NCBI GenBank assembly: GCA_036583965.1
Contig: JAZBQD010000027.1
Location: forward strand, 24,063,001-24,127,000
Direction of reading: 5' to 3'
DNA length: 64,000 bases
Origin: Prunella strophiata
Lineage: Eukaryota > Chordata > Aves > Passeriformes > Prunellidae
Within the stretch, counting starts at the first letter, position 1, and every line of letters starts with the position of its first letter. Below, piece after piece: positions 24,001 through 37,700 of the stretch. The notes beneath the pieces are model-generated. The model was given only the letters and a program-made list of their open reading frames with translations. It was not told the origin of the DNA and searched no databases. A program made the position numbers and the translations under genes.

Positions 24001-27000
24001 ATCTGAAGGGACTTGCTGCTGGCAGAAGTAATCGAGTCCAGCCAAGTCCAGGAGGATTCAGAAAGGATTGAACATTTATATAAATAATGAGATCAAATAC
24101 ATCATATTCAAAACACAAGACATTAATTTTTTGTGATTTAGGGATAAAACAAACATGTCCTGCAGCTGAGAAAAGTCTTTTCCTTTAGTCTTGTTATTCT
24201 GAATGTTATGCTTGTTATTTCTTCACCTTCTTCTAAAGCATCTGGGCATTGTTAGAGGAGGAAAAGCCTCTAGTTCAGTTTAAAATGACAATTATTATGT
24301 GTGGCTGTTTATAAAGTTCTGGTTTCAATTTGTTTGCAGCAAATGTTTAATGAGGGAGAATAAGATTGAACACAGGTACTTATCAACAGAATCATGAGGA
24401 TTTTAATGCCCAGGAGATGTCAGGGCCATATTGCTACATGGAGCAGGAGTTTGGTGTGGGCTGATTTTCCAGCAGCCCTGCAACCTCCTCCTGGTTAAGG
24501 AGAGCTCTGGGTGTTCAGATCTTGCTCTTTTTTATGTGTGTAAAGCAAAAGTTTGCATCTGTGCAGTTTTAGACTGTGCAAAAGTAGGAATTGTGTGGGT
24601 TGCCCTTTGCTTTCCCCTATTCAACTTCACAATAGGTGCTTTAGAAATGAGGCAGCTTGAGCAGAGCAGGGTACTCTACATGTGGGCTCCTCAGACGTTT
24701 TTTTGTTTCCTTTTTGTTGTCACTTCCAAGCATTGTGCTGAAATATGTAATGTTCTACCTACTGTAACCCTTCAGGTCTTTTCTCAGATCTGTGTGCCAC
24801 TGTGGGACCTCTGAGGGTAGGACTTTCAGCAGACTTTTTTCCTGGCCTCTCACATTTATCTCTGTTTAGTTGCATAAACCATCTGTTGCGCATCAGAGTG
24901 TAGCTTGCCTTCAGCAGCCTTGGCAGTCAGAATGAGATTTTGGCAGCTCCACCTCAGGTGTGAAGTTTTGTGGCACTTTGCATGGTGGCATTCACTAACC
25001 TTTTGCTCTTCTGGGTTGCAGACTGATGGAGTTTTGCCTCTTTCCTCTGTGCCACCTCCATGGCTGTCCTGCACAGGGCTGTGACAGCAGCCTCCAGTGC
25101 TGCCCCTGGGCCACAATGGCACTAAGGAGGTGTAGGCATTTCAAGTGCTTTTGTGGAGTAATCCTGTTATTAGAGTGTATTTCATCTATTTTTTCTCCTA
25201 TATTCTTCCCACCTTTTTTGGTTTGAAAGCAGTTTAAAGGATTATTTTCTTTTCCCCTCCCACCCCCTGGCCTGCTTTGTACTGCCTTTCTCCCTATGGA
25301 GACTCAGCCTTTTCTTCCAGTCAGTAGCTCTTTCTTCCTTTCTGGGGAGTGCATGGGCTCTCTGTGCAAGTAAAACAACATGTTTTTATTACTAAGTGGC
25401 ATTTTCCATTGAAAGATCTCAGAATGACTGAACAATGTGGAATGACTGAATGCTCTGAGATAGCCCTTGGGCTTCAAACTGGAGACTTGTGGTAGATCTC
25501 ATTAGGCTGCCAGATCCCAGTGGCTCTGTGTTAGTATCTATAAATCCTAAAGCAGAAATAGACCATCACATTAGAGCTAGCTAGGGTTTTATTCCTTTCT
25601 AAATATAGTTCATGCCCCACACAAGCTTGCGTGTATTGAGTAAATTGAATTTTTTGTTTTGACTCGAATTGAGTGCAGAATGTCCTTCAGTTGTTTAGAG
25701 GATTCCTGTGGATAGAACTTGTCAGATGAGGTTCATGACATTTCTGAGATGTGTTGGTGTTGGGATGCAAACAAGTCCAGTGCACTCAGTCTGGATTAGC
25801 TGTTGTCTTCAGTGCAAAATAAATTAATTAACTAAATACTCCTGAGGTGCATTTGAAACCTGGCTTTAATATTCCATGCAAATACAGCAAGAAAATTATT
25901 ATGAAGATATACCTCTGCTTTTGTTTGCTTGGTTTGTAGTAATCTCTGGCTGTACTTGTGATGCATTTTGTGTTTCTTAGAGTAGAAACCCTTTAGGGCA
26001 GGGCTGGTGTCTCTGGTTTGGAGATGGCAGCCCATTGTGCTGCTGTTGGAAATGCCCCATGAGTAACAACAACGTGTTTCACTTGGAAGGCAGATCTTAG
26101 GCCTTTGCATTCCTTCCATGGAGTGCTTGGGATTGATTCTGGCTGTGCTCCAGGCTCCTGGCTCTCTGGAGCAGAGAAAATGTGAATGAACTCTTGCACA
26201 CTTACTTAAAGCATGAGGATTGCATTCTTCCTGCAAAAACAGGCACTTTGTTCAGGAAAACATCAGGTGGTCAGGGAGAACAGGACAGGGAAGAGCAGAG
26301 GTATGCTATTAACTCCTGGTGGGTAGTTAAACAACAACCTCCTCAAAAAAGAAGAATCAAACCAATGTGGACAACTTCTGATTTATCTGGCATTTTTTTC
26401 TTTTTTCCCCCCCTTACTTGCAAGCTATACTTACTTTGCCTTCTGACTCAATACTTCCACATAATTATGTGTTTTGATTTATGTCCATTGCCTAAGGATT
26501 TCAGTCCAAGTGCAACACAGCATTCTTAAACCAAAACACAAATATCTGCAGAGGGTTCAGGGTCAGCTCACACTGCTTGTGCTGGGGCAGAAGAGGAGGG
26601 TTCACCACTGGTGCTGCAGTTAGGACAATGCACTAATTTGTGTAGGTCTGTGGTAGTTCAGTTGTCAAACACCTCTGTTGGTTCTGTGAAATGCATCAAT
26701 TTCTCATAAAGTACCTGCACAGCTGGGACCAGGATGCTGCCATGGCTTGCAGACACACGTGTAGCCAAACACAGTCACTGCCTGGCTCTGTAGGGAAGTG
26801 TGTGCAGGAGAGGAACACCAGGAGATACCACACTTCATCCCTTGTGATGTCTAGATAATATAGTAAAAATGCAGTTTGGCCTGGACTAATGTTTGAGTTA
26901 ATGTTTTTGAACTCTTTCAGCACATAAATAAATATTCAAGCTGGTAACACTTAATATTAGGAAACATTAGCTTCCTATTGCTGCTTTTTCTACTCAGACC

Positions 27001-27186
27001 CCACCCTGAAGAGGCCTCTTAGTTTCAAAACAAAGGGCAGTAAAAAGCACAGCCATGGAAATGAAGTTTATAATGTAGTTTAGGTATGTTTTCATGCTAT
27101 GGTCATAAAAGTGGTTACTGACTGCTAACCCATTTCTTCTTAAAAGCTTAGAAAAATTTGGCATTAGACATTGCTCACATTATTAA

Positions 27187-27208
27187 TCATAATAATTAAT
27201 TATTATGA
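27187..27208. repeat. Perfect 22-bp AT-rich palindrome
   Basis: The sequence TCATAATAATT followed by AATTATTATGA is its own exact reverse complement, and extension stops on both sides. It is in intron 2 and could form a cruciform or simply be AT-rich chance. No protein-binding role can be assigned. Confidence 0.85.
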
Positions 27209-30200
27209 GACATGTAACAGCATTTCTTGAGTATTTGTTGTTCCACAAAAATACCTCGTTCAGTTTATTTTAAAATATGAATCAGTCTTCTGCTAAGTAT
27301 TTTCTCCTCTGTCATAAGGCATTTCATCTCAGGTTTAATTTCCAGCTATTCATACTATTAGTAATTTATCACTCTTGCCTTGTTGTTTACACTGGATACA
27401 ATGGCAGTTTACACTGATTTCCTGACTTGGTATAAATTTAATTTCTGTGTACTGCTTGAGCAAGCTTTACAGTGTGAAAGAAAAGCCAACAATACAATTA
27501 GGATGAATAAAAGCATTTTGGGTTATGTAATATGCATTTGTGCTACTATTATGCAACAGAATTATTACTTGTGGCATCCTTAAATCCATTTTGAATTTAG
27601 CACTGTTGCCTGCTGCCTCATACAGGACCTTCTTTGTTTCTACTGACTGAGCAGAAAGTGATGATGAGCTCCACAATTAATTTAAATTACATTTCTGGAA
27701 GGAAATAAAAAATAGTTTGACTTGTCACAGGACAAGTATTCTGTTGTTAGTCAAAAATCATGATACCATATGAAATCTGTCTGACTGTGTTAGTGGTAAT
27801 ATCAATCATCCCCTCTTTTTGCTACACTTGGTATTTATTAAAAATGACAGCCTATTTCAGCATTTTTCATGAAAGAAACATGGCAAAGGGCTTTGCTGAC
27901 CACTGTTTCACAAACATTTAAATAATAGCTTTTCTCTGGCATTTCTTAGGGTAGGCATAGAGTTGTCATTTTTTAATGTCAAGGCAGCTTAGAAATACTG
28001 TATATAAATACAGAATTTGCTGTGCTGTGAGATTGAACCTCTCAGTATTCATCAGATGGCAGGTGCACTGTACCTCTCCCTGCAATCTGTAATCAGAAAT
28101 GTTTGAGCTCTCTGCCACCTTTTATACTTGTTTTCTTTGCTCAGCACCTCTTCTCCCTCGTGGTTCCCAGTGAAGGTTCCTGGGTGCTTTGGCACCTCCA
28201 GATTTCCAGGGCAGACTGGAAGCTGGGAGAGTGTGGGGAAGGAGGAAGAGGAGTTAAGAGAAAGGCTGTGAGCAGAAGCAGTCATTACTGTTTCTGGGGC
28301 AAAGGGGAGCTGCCCCAGCTGCCTTTACCTCCTTAAGGACCTTCTGTAATCCATACCTGGAAAAGCTGTTAGTAGTTTTCACAATTAATCACTGCTTGCT
28401 TTTTACACAAGTCCCAGGAGACTTTGTAGAGCTCTTGTCTCAGGGAGACACTGTGTAACACTTCCTATGGCTCCAGAAGTCAAAGTACATTAGAAAAGGA
28501 GCTGATTGTACTGCCAAAATGGGCACTAAAACCCATTACCTTGCCTTCATCCTGGTGCTCTGCTCACTTAGCTGTTTATTATTTTGAATATTTATTTTAT
28601 TTATTATTGAATATTTACTGCTTGGTTTGGAGATTGGACATTTTGGTGTTTCTGGGCACTGAAGAGAGGAGGATACTGGGTTTTACAAATAATTTTCTTC
28701 TAATACAGAAGGGCTTTGGGAAGATACTTAGTACAGAACACATTTATTTACTGGATTACAAGAGTGTAGTAAATGTCATTTGATGACAGATATTCCTCCA
28801 ACAATGTAAGATGCACATGACTAAGAGTCTTACCTGACTTACTGGTTTCTTTTTCTTGCTTTTCAGTTTCAAATTAGGAACTTGCTAAGCTCCAGTGTCC
28901 AATCAAAACTACCACAAGGAATATTTCATAATACGAGTTATGAAAATAATACATCCCTGTAATGCCTAAGAGGAGCAGGGTTGTGGTGAACTGCAGATCT
29001 GTGAAACACTGACAAACAAAAAAGAAACAATAATCTGATGATTCAGGTTCAGTTAACTCAGGGATGACACCAAGTCAGATGAGAGAAGAGGGTGAGAGGC
29101 CTTGTATTGGTTTTGTTAAAAGTCCTTCTAGCAAGAGAGGTGAGAGGCAGGACGAGAGGGAGCTTTTTGTAGGTAGGAAGTGATGAGAAGGATAAATGCA
29201 TAAACCGTACAAGATAAGAGATGGAGATCTGGAGCTGTTCAGGTGATTTTTTTTTTCTTTAAAAACCTTGTATGCTGCACAGTGAACCTCCTGAGTGACT
29301 TCTCAGTGAATAATATGGCTACGTTCCTTGGTGCACAGATGCTTCTGAGTGGGTAAATTCAGAATTTCTATGTTCCCAGGGCTCCAACATTTGTCAGACC
29401 TGCACAAAGCCATGTGACGTCTTTGAAGATTCAATTTAGTAATGCACTTGCTAAAACTCCTGTAGATGCATGCAGGGAGAGGTGATTTGTGAATTAGGCT
29501 TTTTTACTTTTGCTTTGATTCATGTAGAGCTGGTCCCACAAAATTCACCGATATCCAAATGAGTCAAAATTTGCATCGCTTCAGAAGGTGTGAGAATGCA
29601 CAGCTCAGCACCAGGGAATTTATTTCTTGCTTCTTATTTTCCCCAGAGTGGCTTTAAGTAGCTGCAAGGTGTCCGAAGTGACAAGGTTCAAACTGAGCAG
29701 CAGAATTTGCGTAGGAGGCTTTTTTCCTTTTCTCTTTTCCCCTCTAAATCTGCCCCACAGCTTTTGTGCCTGTTTGCCAGCGCTTCGGACAGATACCAGC
29801 CAGGCTGTGAGCTCGGGGGAGAAAACAAGAATGCCTTTTGTGTCATGATCACGGAATTAATTGGTCCTGGAAACTCTGGGTCGCTGCCAAGAATGGGTAT
29901 TTATGTGGCAAGAGAGGAAAGGAAAAGGGCGGAGCATTGGAAATCCAGGAATCCAGGAATCCCCCTCCTTTTGGGAGCTTAGGAAAGAGTTCATAAACTT
30001 ATTTTGGCTCCTGAGTTTGGTGCAGTCAGTATGCAGAGTTCTGCTTTTGCGTGGGTGTTTTGATGTTTCTTTTTTCCTTTGTTTGGTTTGTGTTTGTTTG
30101 GTTGTTTTTGTTTGGTTTTGTTGTTGTGTTTTTTTAACAGTTTCCCGAACGAGGAAATGAGTTAGTGAAGTGGAGAGAGTTCTGTGGAGAGCTCTGGCGT

Positions 30201-30310
30201 AATTTTATTCCATTTTATTTCATTTCCAAGTGCACTGTAGGATAAAAGCATCTGCCTTTGTCTGCAGGACATCCGCCGCTGGTCCACCCAAGCCCTGCAC
30301 TGCCAGCCAC

Positions 30311-30448
30311 GCTTTCCTAGGCTGGAAATTCTGCTCCAAATTCACAATTTTCCCCCATGCAGACTGTTTTCTGTGCTGGCAGCTGGCCATAGAGCTTTCC
30401 TAGGCTGGAAATTGGCAATTTTGCCCCTATTTTCTGTGCTGGCAGCGG
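30311..30448 (+). repeat. Imperfect tandem duplication (83-bp period)
   Basis: GCTTTCCTAGGCTGGAAATT occurs at 30311-30330 and again at 30394-30413. Each copy is followed by an ATTTT(C/G)CCCC block and then TTTTCTGTGCTGGCAGC. The second copy has lost about 28 bp in the middle. The duplication runs straight into a short GC-rich, CpG-containing patch at about 30440-30530. Confidence 0.8.
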
Positions 30449-30530
30449 GGCACGGAGCAGCGTTGGGATCTGCCGGGCCCGCAGAGCTGAGGGCGGGAGG
30501 CGGCGGCGATGGGAACGGCCTGGCCCAAAA
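30440..30530. other. Short GC/CpG-rich patch in intron 2
   Basis: Around GCAGCGGGGCACGGAGCAGC and GGGCGGGAGGCGGCGGCGAT the sequence is much richer in G+C and CpG than the surrounding intron. It could be a small regulatory element or an alternative promoter, but no first-exon or transcript signal can be confirmed. The 112-residue open frame over it (30373-30711) shows no known motif. Confidence 0.45.
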
Positions 30531-30995
30531 CCACTTGAAATACTTGGGACTGTTTGATAAGATTAGCCCAGGCACTGCCGTGTGGCATTGTTTGGGCAAA
30601 ATCGCCGCTTCTCAGAGGGTTTTTTTGTTCAGAGGTCATGCGGTGGAGCTGGGGGTCGGTGCAGATGAATGTCAGCTGCTGCTGCTGTCTGTCTGTCCTG
30701 CACGCAGCTAAAAGCTCCATCGAGCTCTCCGATGGAAGGAAACGCTTTGTCACAAAAGTTGTTGGTGTCTTTGCAGTTGTTCTTCACCAAAATACTTGAC
30801 TGAGACAGCTAAACAGCTTCTGTTTCATTTGTCTTGCTGTTTTCTTGAGTGATGTGTGTCTGCATGTTAAATGCAGGCTGTTTGAGGTTTTTCTTCTCTT
30901 AGACTGACATTATGGATGCTTATATTTCTGAAGTTTTTCAAGTACCATGATTCAGCTTTTCAAATTCCATGATTTGAATTTTTTTTTCCTTTTTC

Positions 30996-31012
30996 TTTTT
31001 TTTTTTTTTTTT
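30996..31012. repeat. T17 in a long pyrimidine tract
   Basis: Seventeen T residues lie in a 60-bp pyrimidine-rich stretch (about 30979-31037) that ends in C7AG at 31031-31039. This looks like a strong but apparently unused 3' splice site in intron 2. Confidence 0.85.
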
Positions 31013-34000
31013 CCTAATTATTTTTTTGTTCCCCCCCAGGATGAGTGTAGATATTAAAGATACGTGCTGGGGTACCGGTGTGTGAGGGAGCAATGTGAAA
31101 AACATAAGGTTAAAATCACAAAGAGCATCTAATTTCTACTTTCAGAAGGTTAAAGCAGACTCATATTTAGACAAACAGTGGCAATCTTGATTAGAGTGCT
31201 TTATTCTGAGTTAATGTGCAAGTTACTGCACTTCAGGCACTTTTATTTCAGCATAGGGTGTCTGTCCAGTTAAGTTAATAAAAACAGAGTGGAAAACTCT
31301 CCATCTGGAAAAGCTGTAAGTTTCAAGGAAAGTGAGAAGCATTTAAAAATCTTGTCAAGATTGGTAAAAATGCATTTAAAGTGCTAGTTAGATGCTCCTG
31401 AAAAATAACTGCAGAATTTCTGATAAATCTTTATTGGATTGATAATGTTTCAAATGACTGAACCTGAAGAATATTTGCTACCTCCTTTTCTTATTGTTCA
31501 TCCCAGTTGTTTTAGTATTTTTTCCAGTCTGTGTAATGAAAAACAATTAGATGGACTTCATTCCATGATTCTCACTTCCAGAATCTCAACAGATAATATT
31601 TGCATTGGAAAAAAACCTGTGCAGAGCAGTGGGGTTTGTTGGGTGAAAGCAATTCTTTCCAGTGATATTTCTAAGACAATGACTACAGTTCTGTGTGTCT
31701 GTTTGGGTAGCAGCCTGGTTCTGTACTGATCACTTTTAACTTTCCTTTTTTTCTTGAGTCTCTAATCCCTCTTGCTAGGCTGTAGCATTTATTTAGGCAC
31801 TGGTGGTGTTTATAAATAGTTTATATTCCCACTGGAGCTCAACAGGTAATGTTTGGAGGAAGCTTTTCAGCCTGGATGTGTTTTGTGCACGAAGCTCTCC
31901 TGTTTCAGCAGGAACTGTGTATGTAGGTAATGTTTTGTGCTGTAGAGCTGTAAGATGATCACCTTAAAGACAATGGGCCCCTCTGAAGGTACAGCATTGC
32001 CAAGGGTTAGTAAAGTTGTTGGAATTACACTGCATCAGTACACACACAACCTCAGAAAACAGGGATTTGCAAGGATATACCTCCGTTTCATCTTTCTACT
32101 TTTGCTTTTGAAAGATGCTGTCTGTCTTGTAGGAAGCTACTTGCTCATCACTTGCACTTGCAGATCATCAAGGTTGCAATCTGTTGCCTGAAAAATCAAA
32201 ATGAGATTTTAAAAGACATAAATCAGATTATAAAATGCCATATCTGTTTGCTTTAGAGGGCCATGAAAATGGTACTGAAGCCCTGAAATGCCAAGGTCTC
32301 TGCTAGACCACTGGACACGGTGCTGAAGGAGACAAAGAGGAGCTGGAGAGCTTTTTTTGTTCCTTGGGTGCACAAAAGAGGGGGAAACTGGTGTCATTTG
32401 TTGGTACCACTAACTGTGCTCACCAATGCACCCCTGTCAGAAATTGCAGAGAGTTTTAGGAGTGTTTTTTCATGGCAGTGAGTGGAGTGTTCCTCTGAGC
32501 AGAGAGCTCTAAAGCAAACATGAAAACTCCTTTGCCTTTGGGTAGCCTGGTTGTGTCAGTGAAGAGATGCCCTCTTGATTAAATCCAGACTGAGCAGTTT
32601 CCTGTTAGCATGAAACTCAGCCCACAAGGTCTTGTTCTCAAAGCCTGTTATTGAGCTTGTCTGCCAAGTCCCTTTTCCTTTCAAACTTACAGGCAGAATT
32701 GCTAAAATAATACAAATACAAGCAATCCCAGAACTCTCACAATGATTTCTAACAGTTTGATATTTTGCTGACAAAGTTTTAGATTTTTCAGAAACTGGGT
32801 TGGTTTTGTTTAGCTTTGGTGGGATTTTTTTTGGGTTTTGTTTCTTTTTAACATTCTCCCAACATGATGTCTTGGGGAAGTTGTAGTGTTGCAATTAATG
32901 GAAAATTTTGTGCGTGTATCAGTCTTGGAAGCAGATTCTGCCCTTGTTTTGAATATACTGACATGAGAGAATGAGAGGGTTTTATGTGCCCTGAGTAAAT
33001 ATGCCCACAAACCATTACACTGTGAGTGGGACAATCTGCTGGATCAAAAATTAAGAGTTAAATACAGTGGTGCAGACTTTCTTCTCTGTCTGAAAGTGGT
33101 GGTATTGTGTAACTAGTTATTTTCAAAGGTGTATCACAATTGTAAGATGAAGAGTTAGCAAGAAAATTGCAGATTTTTTTTTTTAATACAACCATGTTTT
33201 GCTTAAGGAAAGTTTGAATGTAAGAGAGTTACATAGTGGTGACAACATATCCTGTTAATAATTTTTCTGTGATGACACTGTCATACATAATTCCAGATAC
33301 ACTTTTAGTTCATTTTTATAATTAATTTCTTGCCAGATGCACCTTTAAGTCAGACACATTACAAGTTATACACCTTTTATAGATCTGTGGAACAAAATGT
33401 AGCAAAATATTTCCCTTTCTAGTCTGTTTTGGTTTTTTTTTTTAAATACAGACAGTAGTGTTGTGTTTTATTGTTGTATCAAGGGTTTGTTGGATCTCAT
33501 GAAGCTGGGAAATGAGATAGCAGAGCTTTGTAAATAAGATTAGAGACAGAGCTTTAGAATGATGTTAAAGACATCTATATTGTTTAAAACTGAAAAGGAT
33601 GTCTATTAGAAACAATTCAAAGCAGTGGAGGGTAGTGATGTAAATAGGAAGTGGGTGGGGTATCTCTTCTGAATCTTATTAATAGATGATTTTTTTCCTC
33701 TGTGTTTTGTCAGTATCCTGAGCCAGGGTTGGTAGTGACTGTCATTAACATGCTGTCTTTGTGCCCTCAGTATCAAGCTGTTTGAGTAAATATTGGACAT
33801 TTTTATTTGTAATCCCATTTTTTATCCCCACAGACTTTACAAAATAGAGTCAGGAAAATACTTTTCTGAGCTGCCCTCTAAATAATGGCATAATTTAAGG
33901 AAATGTTCTTTCAGACTCAAAGCAGGCTGTAAGCACTTAAAATGCTGTTTAAAAAACATACCCACGCACAATCCCAAAGCCTAGATTTATGGACAAATAC

Positions 34001-34551
34001 TGTGCCAAGTGGAAACTCTAAGAGAAAATTGGAATGTTAGAATGCCTTGTTTGCAAGATGAGTTTGACACCCTCCCTGCAAAAGTATCTTGAAATGGTTT
34101 TTTGCAGCCAAATGTGTTCTGACCTTGGGTCCTGTGTCACACCCCAAAGTTGGTATTTTCAGCAAGGGAATTGCAAGTGCCAGTGCTTAAGTTATGGTCA
34201 GTTTTAATGTTTATTCAGAAGTTAAATGAAACACTGAATTACCACTTTTATTCCCTGTGGGATAATGGATTGTCTCATAGATAATAACTATATGGTGGAA
34301 TCATGGACTTAACTTGATAGTGGTCACACTGTAAAATGGTTTTTTTGGGCATGTCAGAGAATGTTTTAAAATAAAGTTACTTAAAAACTCCATTATTTGA
34401 TACAGCATTTGGTGCTTGGAGAGCACCAAAAATTGACAAAATCATTTAGTAACTGGTGATGGCCAATTCCTGTGCAAAGATAGCATTTAATCTGTGTCAG
34501 GGATGTGTCTCCTGCCTGATTTTTGCATTTTGTTTTTGTTTCCTTTTGTAG

Positions 34552-34760
34552 GGTGAAGGAGACCAGTTACCCCCAGAGCACACTGTCAGACAGTATGAAA
34601 CATCCAAGATCAGGGCTATAAAAGCTGGAACTTTGGAGAAACTGGTGGAGAACCTTCTCACAGCTTTTGGAGATGCAGATTTTTCCTACATCAGCATCTT
34701 CCTGGCAACATACAGGGCCTTTGCTTCTCCCAGGGCAGTGCTGGAGCTTCTTCTGGACAG
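34552..34760 (+). CDS. RGL1: RGL1 coding exon 3 (residues 47-116)
   Basis: 209 nt, phase 0 start and phase 2 end, with acceptor TTTTGTAG|GGT and donor ACAG|GTAAGA. It encodes GEGDQLPPEHTVRQYETSK, IRAIKAGTLEKLVENLL, then TAFGDADFSYISIFLATYRA and FASPRAVLELLLDR. This is the start of the Ras-GEF N-terminal (REM) domain. KAGTLEKLVE and the YISIFL.TYR motif are hallmarks of RalGDS-family REM regions. The REM domain stabilises the catalytic domain. Confidence 0.96.
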
Positions 34761-37700
34761 GTAAGAGCCACTGCTGTGGAAACTTCCAGTGGAAATGGAC
34801 CCATCCTTTACACCACAGGGGAAAGCTGTCAGGAGCTGCTTCCCTTGCTTTTAGTGGGCATGTATTTAGTAACCTGTTGTCAAGAATACTCCAAAATCCA
34901 GGATTTCAGCATAAAGATCCAGTCTATAAATGCTTTGCTGTTTACATTCCAACACTCACCAAAGCATAGGTAAGGAAATTGTGCCATGTCTGGCTGCTGA
35001 AGAACCCAACTGGACCAACACAGCAAAATTAATTCAAGTTCCCTCCAAAAAACCCAACAGAATGCATGGGCTGCAAAGTCATCCCTAGAATAGGTTCCAA
35101 AATTTTGTGGATACCAGTATTTTCAGACCTAGCTCTTCTGGTTGGGGGCTGCTGATTCAGAGCAGGGATTGTACAAACACAAGAAAGAATTTGCTCTCCT
35201 GTTCTATTGTCACATGAATTTGCAGCCATAAATTTTTTGCAGACAGCCCAAGAAATGTTAAATGTTATAAGAATAGCTTTTATAGTCAGACTGTTAAATC
35301 ATGGCAGCTGTGTCTGCATGAATGCTTGCAACACACAGCATTAGTTTCTCACCCTAAATTCTAACTGAGACATGGCTGGGTCGGGGGTGCTCTTATTTTG
35401 GGAGTGTCATATTTGTTGCACTTTCAAAATATGTGATTCACAGAAATGGTTGCTCTGGCATGAAGTAATTAGAACAGAGAAGGGGCATAAGAACTCCTAG
35501 GGTTTAATTTTGTACTATCTCCCACTAGGTAGATAAGGAACAAGGCATGGATAAATTATCTGTGCTTTTCTTTTCTATCTGGAAATGATAATCCAGGCTG
35601 CTTTGTAGGAATGCTGTCTGGCTCAGTTAATAAAGATAATCATGATAACCTGACAGTCAGGTAAGCAGTCAGCTGAGAAAAGAGCAGTTACCCTGGAGAG
35701 CAGACTTGGTTACAGTTACATTGACTGTTCTGTGCTTTGTCTCTCAGTCCATCCCAATTCTGGTTCAGAATGTGAGAAATTATAAAAACTGACAAAGGAT
35801 ATGTACAAGAATATAAAAACATAGAGGCTCTAAGGAAGTTGGCCCTGCATTCCTCCTCTCTCACTGATTTAAAGATATGAAAATGTCTGGAGAGGGCAGG
35901 AAAGCCCAGGAGAACTGTCTGCATAGAACAGAACTTTTCCTTTCTGAGCCCATTTTTGATCTTGCTGGCTTGTGTACCTCTCTGAGCAAGTTACAATATC
36001 CCCTTCAGGGGAACAGGCTGCCTGATCTTGTCAGCATTATCCCCAGCCTTTTTTAATACATGACAGGATCCACAGGAAATCCTAAGAGGTTGCCACTTCC
36101 TTCCCTTCTCACAAATCATAGGAGTGTATGCTTAAGAATCCATGGATGTTTCTCTTGGCTTTTTGTACATCCTAGATAGTCTAGAATTTTATGGCTTGGG
36201 AGAAAATATAGATTAAACTTAAGCTATAAAAGTTAGAATGATATACATGTGGCTGAGGAATATGGACTTGTGAAGAAAAGCAGATGTTATAAGGAAAAAA
36301 AAAATTGAAGGAAAAGATGGATAGTAATTGATTTTAACCAGCTTGGTTTTCATCTCTAAATTAGTTGAGAATAAGTAGCCCAGAGCCTGCATTTTTGCAA
36401 CAGTGATTTTAGTGATACTTGTTAATAATTAGAGCACAGAGACTAAAGTGGGTGTCAGTGCATAACTTGTTTTGTTTTGTGTGCCAGTGAAGTAATAATG
36501 AAAAAGGCAATCTCTTAAAAAAAAAAGAGCAGCTTGGTTTTGGCATTGTTGTCAGTTTTAGTTTCATCTGAAAAGCTTGAGCCCTGTCTCTTATTCTTGG
36601 GGATGGAGCAGAGTTGTGGAGTAAGGGAACAATTAGAAGTGTTGAGCTCTTGTTGTTTGATCCAAGGGAGAGCAGTGATGTGATCACATCAAAAAAGGCC
36701 CTTCCAGCTTTTTACAGGTGAACAGCTCCTTGGGAGAGAGGAGGAGGGAACAGCATCCACATCATCTGCAGGATATTTTATTTTGTAGGGACATACTCAC
36801 TGAAAAACTTCCTCCACAATGTATTTGTGGAAGCTGGATCACCCTCAAGCCCAGTGCATTCAGTTTCTGCTGGATTTGCTGTGGATACAGTGCTGCAAAA
36901 TTGTCTGGTGAATGTGTTAGACTTACACAAACCCAGTTTACACAAAAAGTCCTGGGACTCCTGGGGAAATGTCCTGGGAAATGTGCATATCCTGCACCCT
37001 AAGTGTGTGGGGAAACCTGTTGGCCAGTTGATGCTGTCTGCAGACTCTCCTCTCCAAGCAGTGCAGTGCTGACTGAATTTGGGGCAGGAAGCATTTTTGG
37101 TGTCCAAAAGCAGGTGAGGTACTCTTCTCTGAGTCAGGAAGGCACATAAAAAAGCAGATGCTGTCCTTAAGAAGAACTTTAGTTTTAGAAATAGTTTCAG
37201 AAATCTGGTTGTTGCATTTTAAAATTTTCTTTCCTCCAGGACTTCACATTACCCTTTTGCATTTGATTAAATTTGAGACAGAAGCCCTATTAATTTTTTT
37301 TAGCCAGATTCAGCCTATAAAGGTTTTCTTTTAAGATAGATTAGAAGTCACTAGACAAAATCTTGAGCATAGACTGGTATGTTGAGAAGTGAGTGGGATG
37401 ACTTGTGTTCCCAAAGCTATTTAGGAGTCATTGAACATCCACATCCCCTCAGCATTCATGGGAGTTTGGCATCTAAGTGCAGCAGACAGCTTTGGAAATC
37501 TGCCAAGCTTTTAACACTGCACATTCTGATATTTTCTAGCTGTTTGGTACAAGGGGGCAGGGAGAGTTAAAAAGATCCTGGTGGCATTTTGATGTGGAAG
37601 CCTTCCATGGAAGTTTCTGCAGGGAAGGAGAGTGGCTCCTCCTGACCCTGGGTGTGGGGATACAGTGTGGTTCCCTTGGTGTTCCCAGGGGGGTGTTCCA

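Larger units (their letters stand above)
15846..34551 (+). other. RGL1 intron 2 (18.7 kb)
   Basis: This is the largest intron, with donor GTAAGT and acceptor TTTTGTAG. It is mostly AT-rich and unique-looking. It contains homopolymers (A16 at 21080-21095, T17 at 30996-31012), a 22-bp palindrome at 27187-27208, an imperfect duplication at 30311-30448, and a GC-rich patch at about 30440-30530. None of the short open frames on either strand looks like a gene. No nested gene was found. Confidence 0.75.

Noticed and set aside
29940..29965. Short CCAGGAAT tandem
   Set aside because: It has about two and a half copies only, within the range of chance slippage, and no context suggests function.
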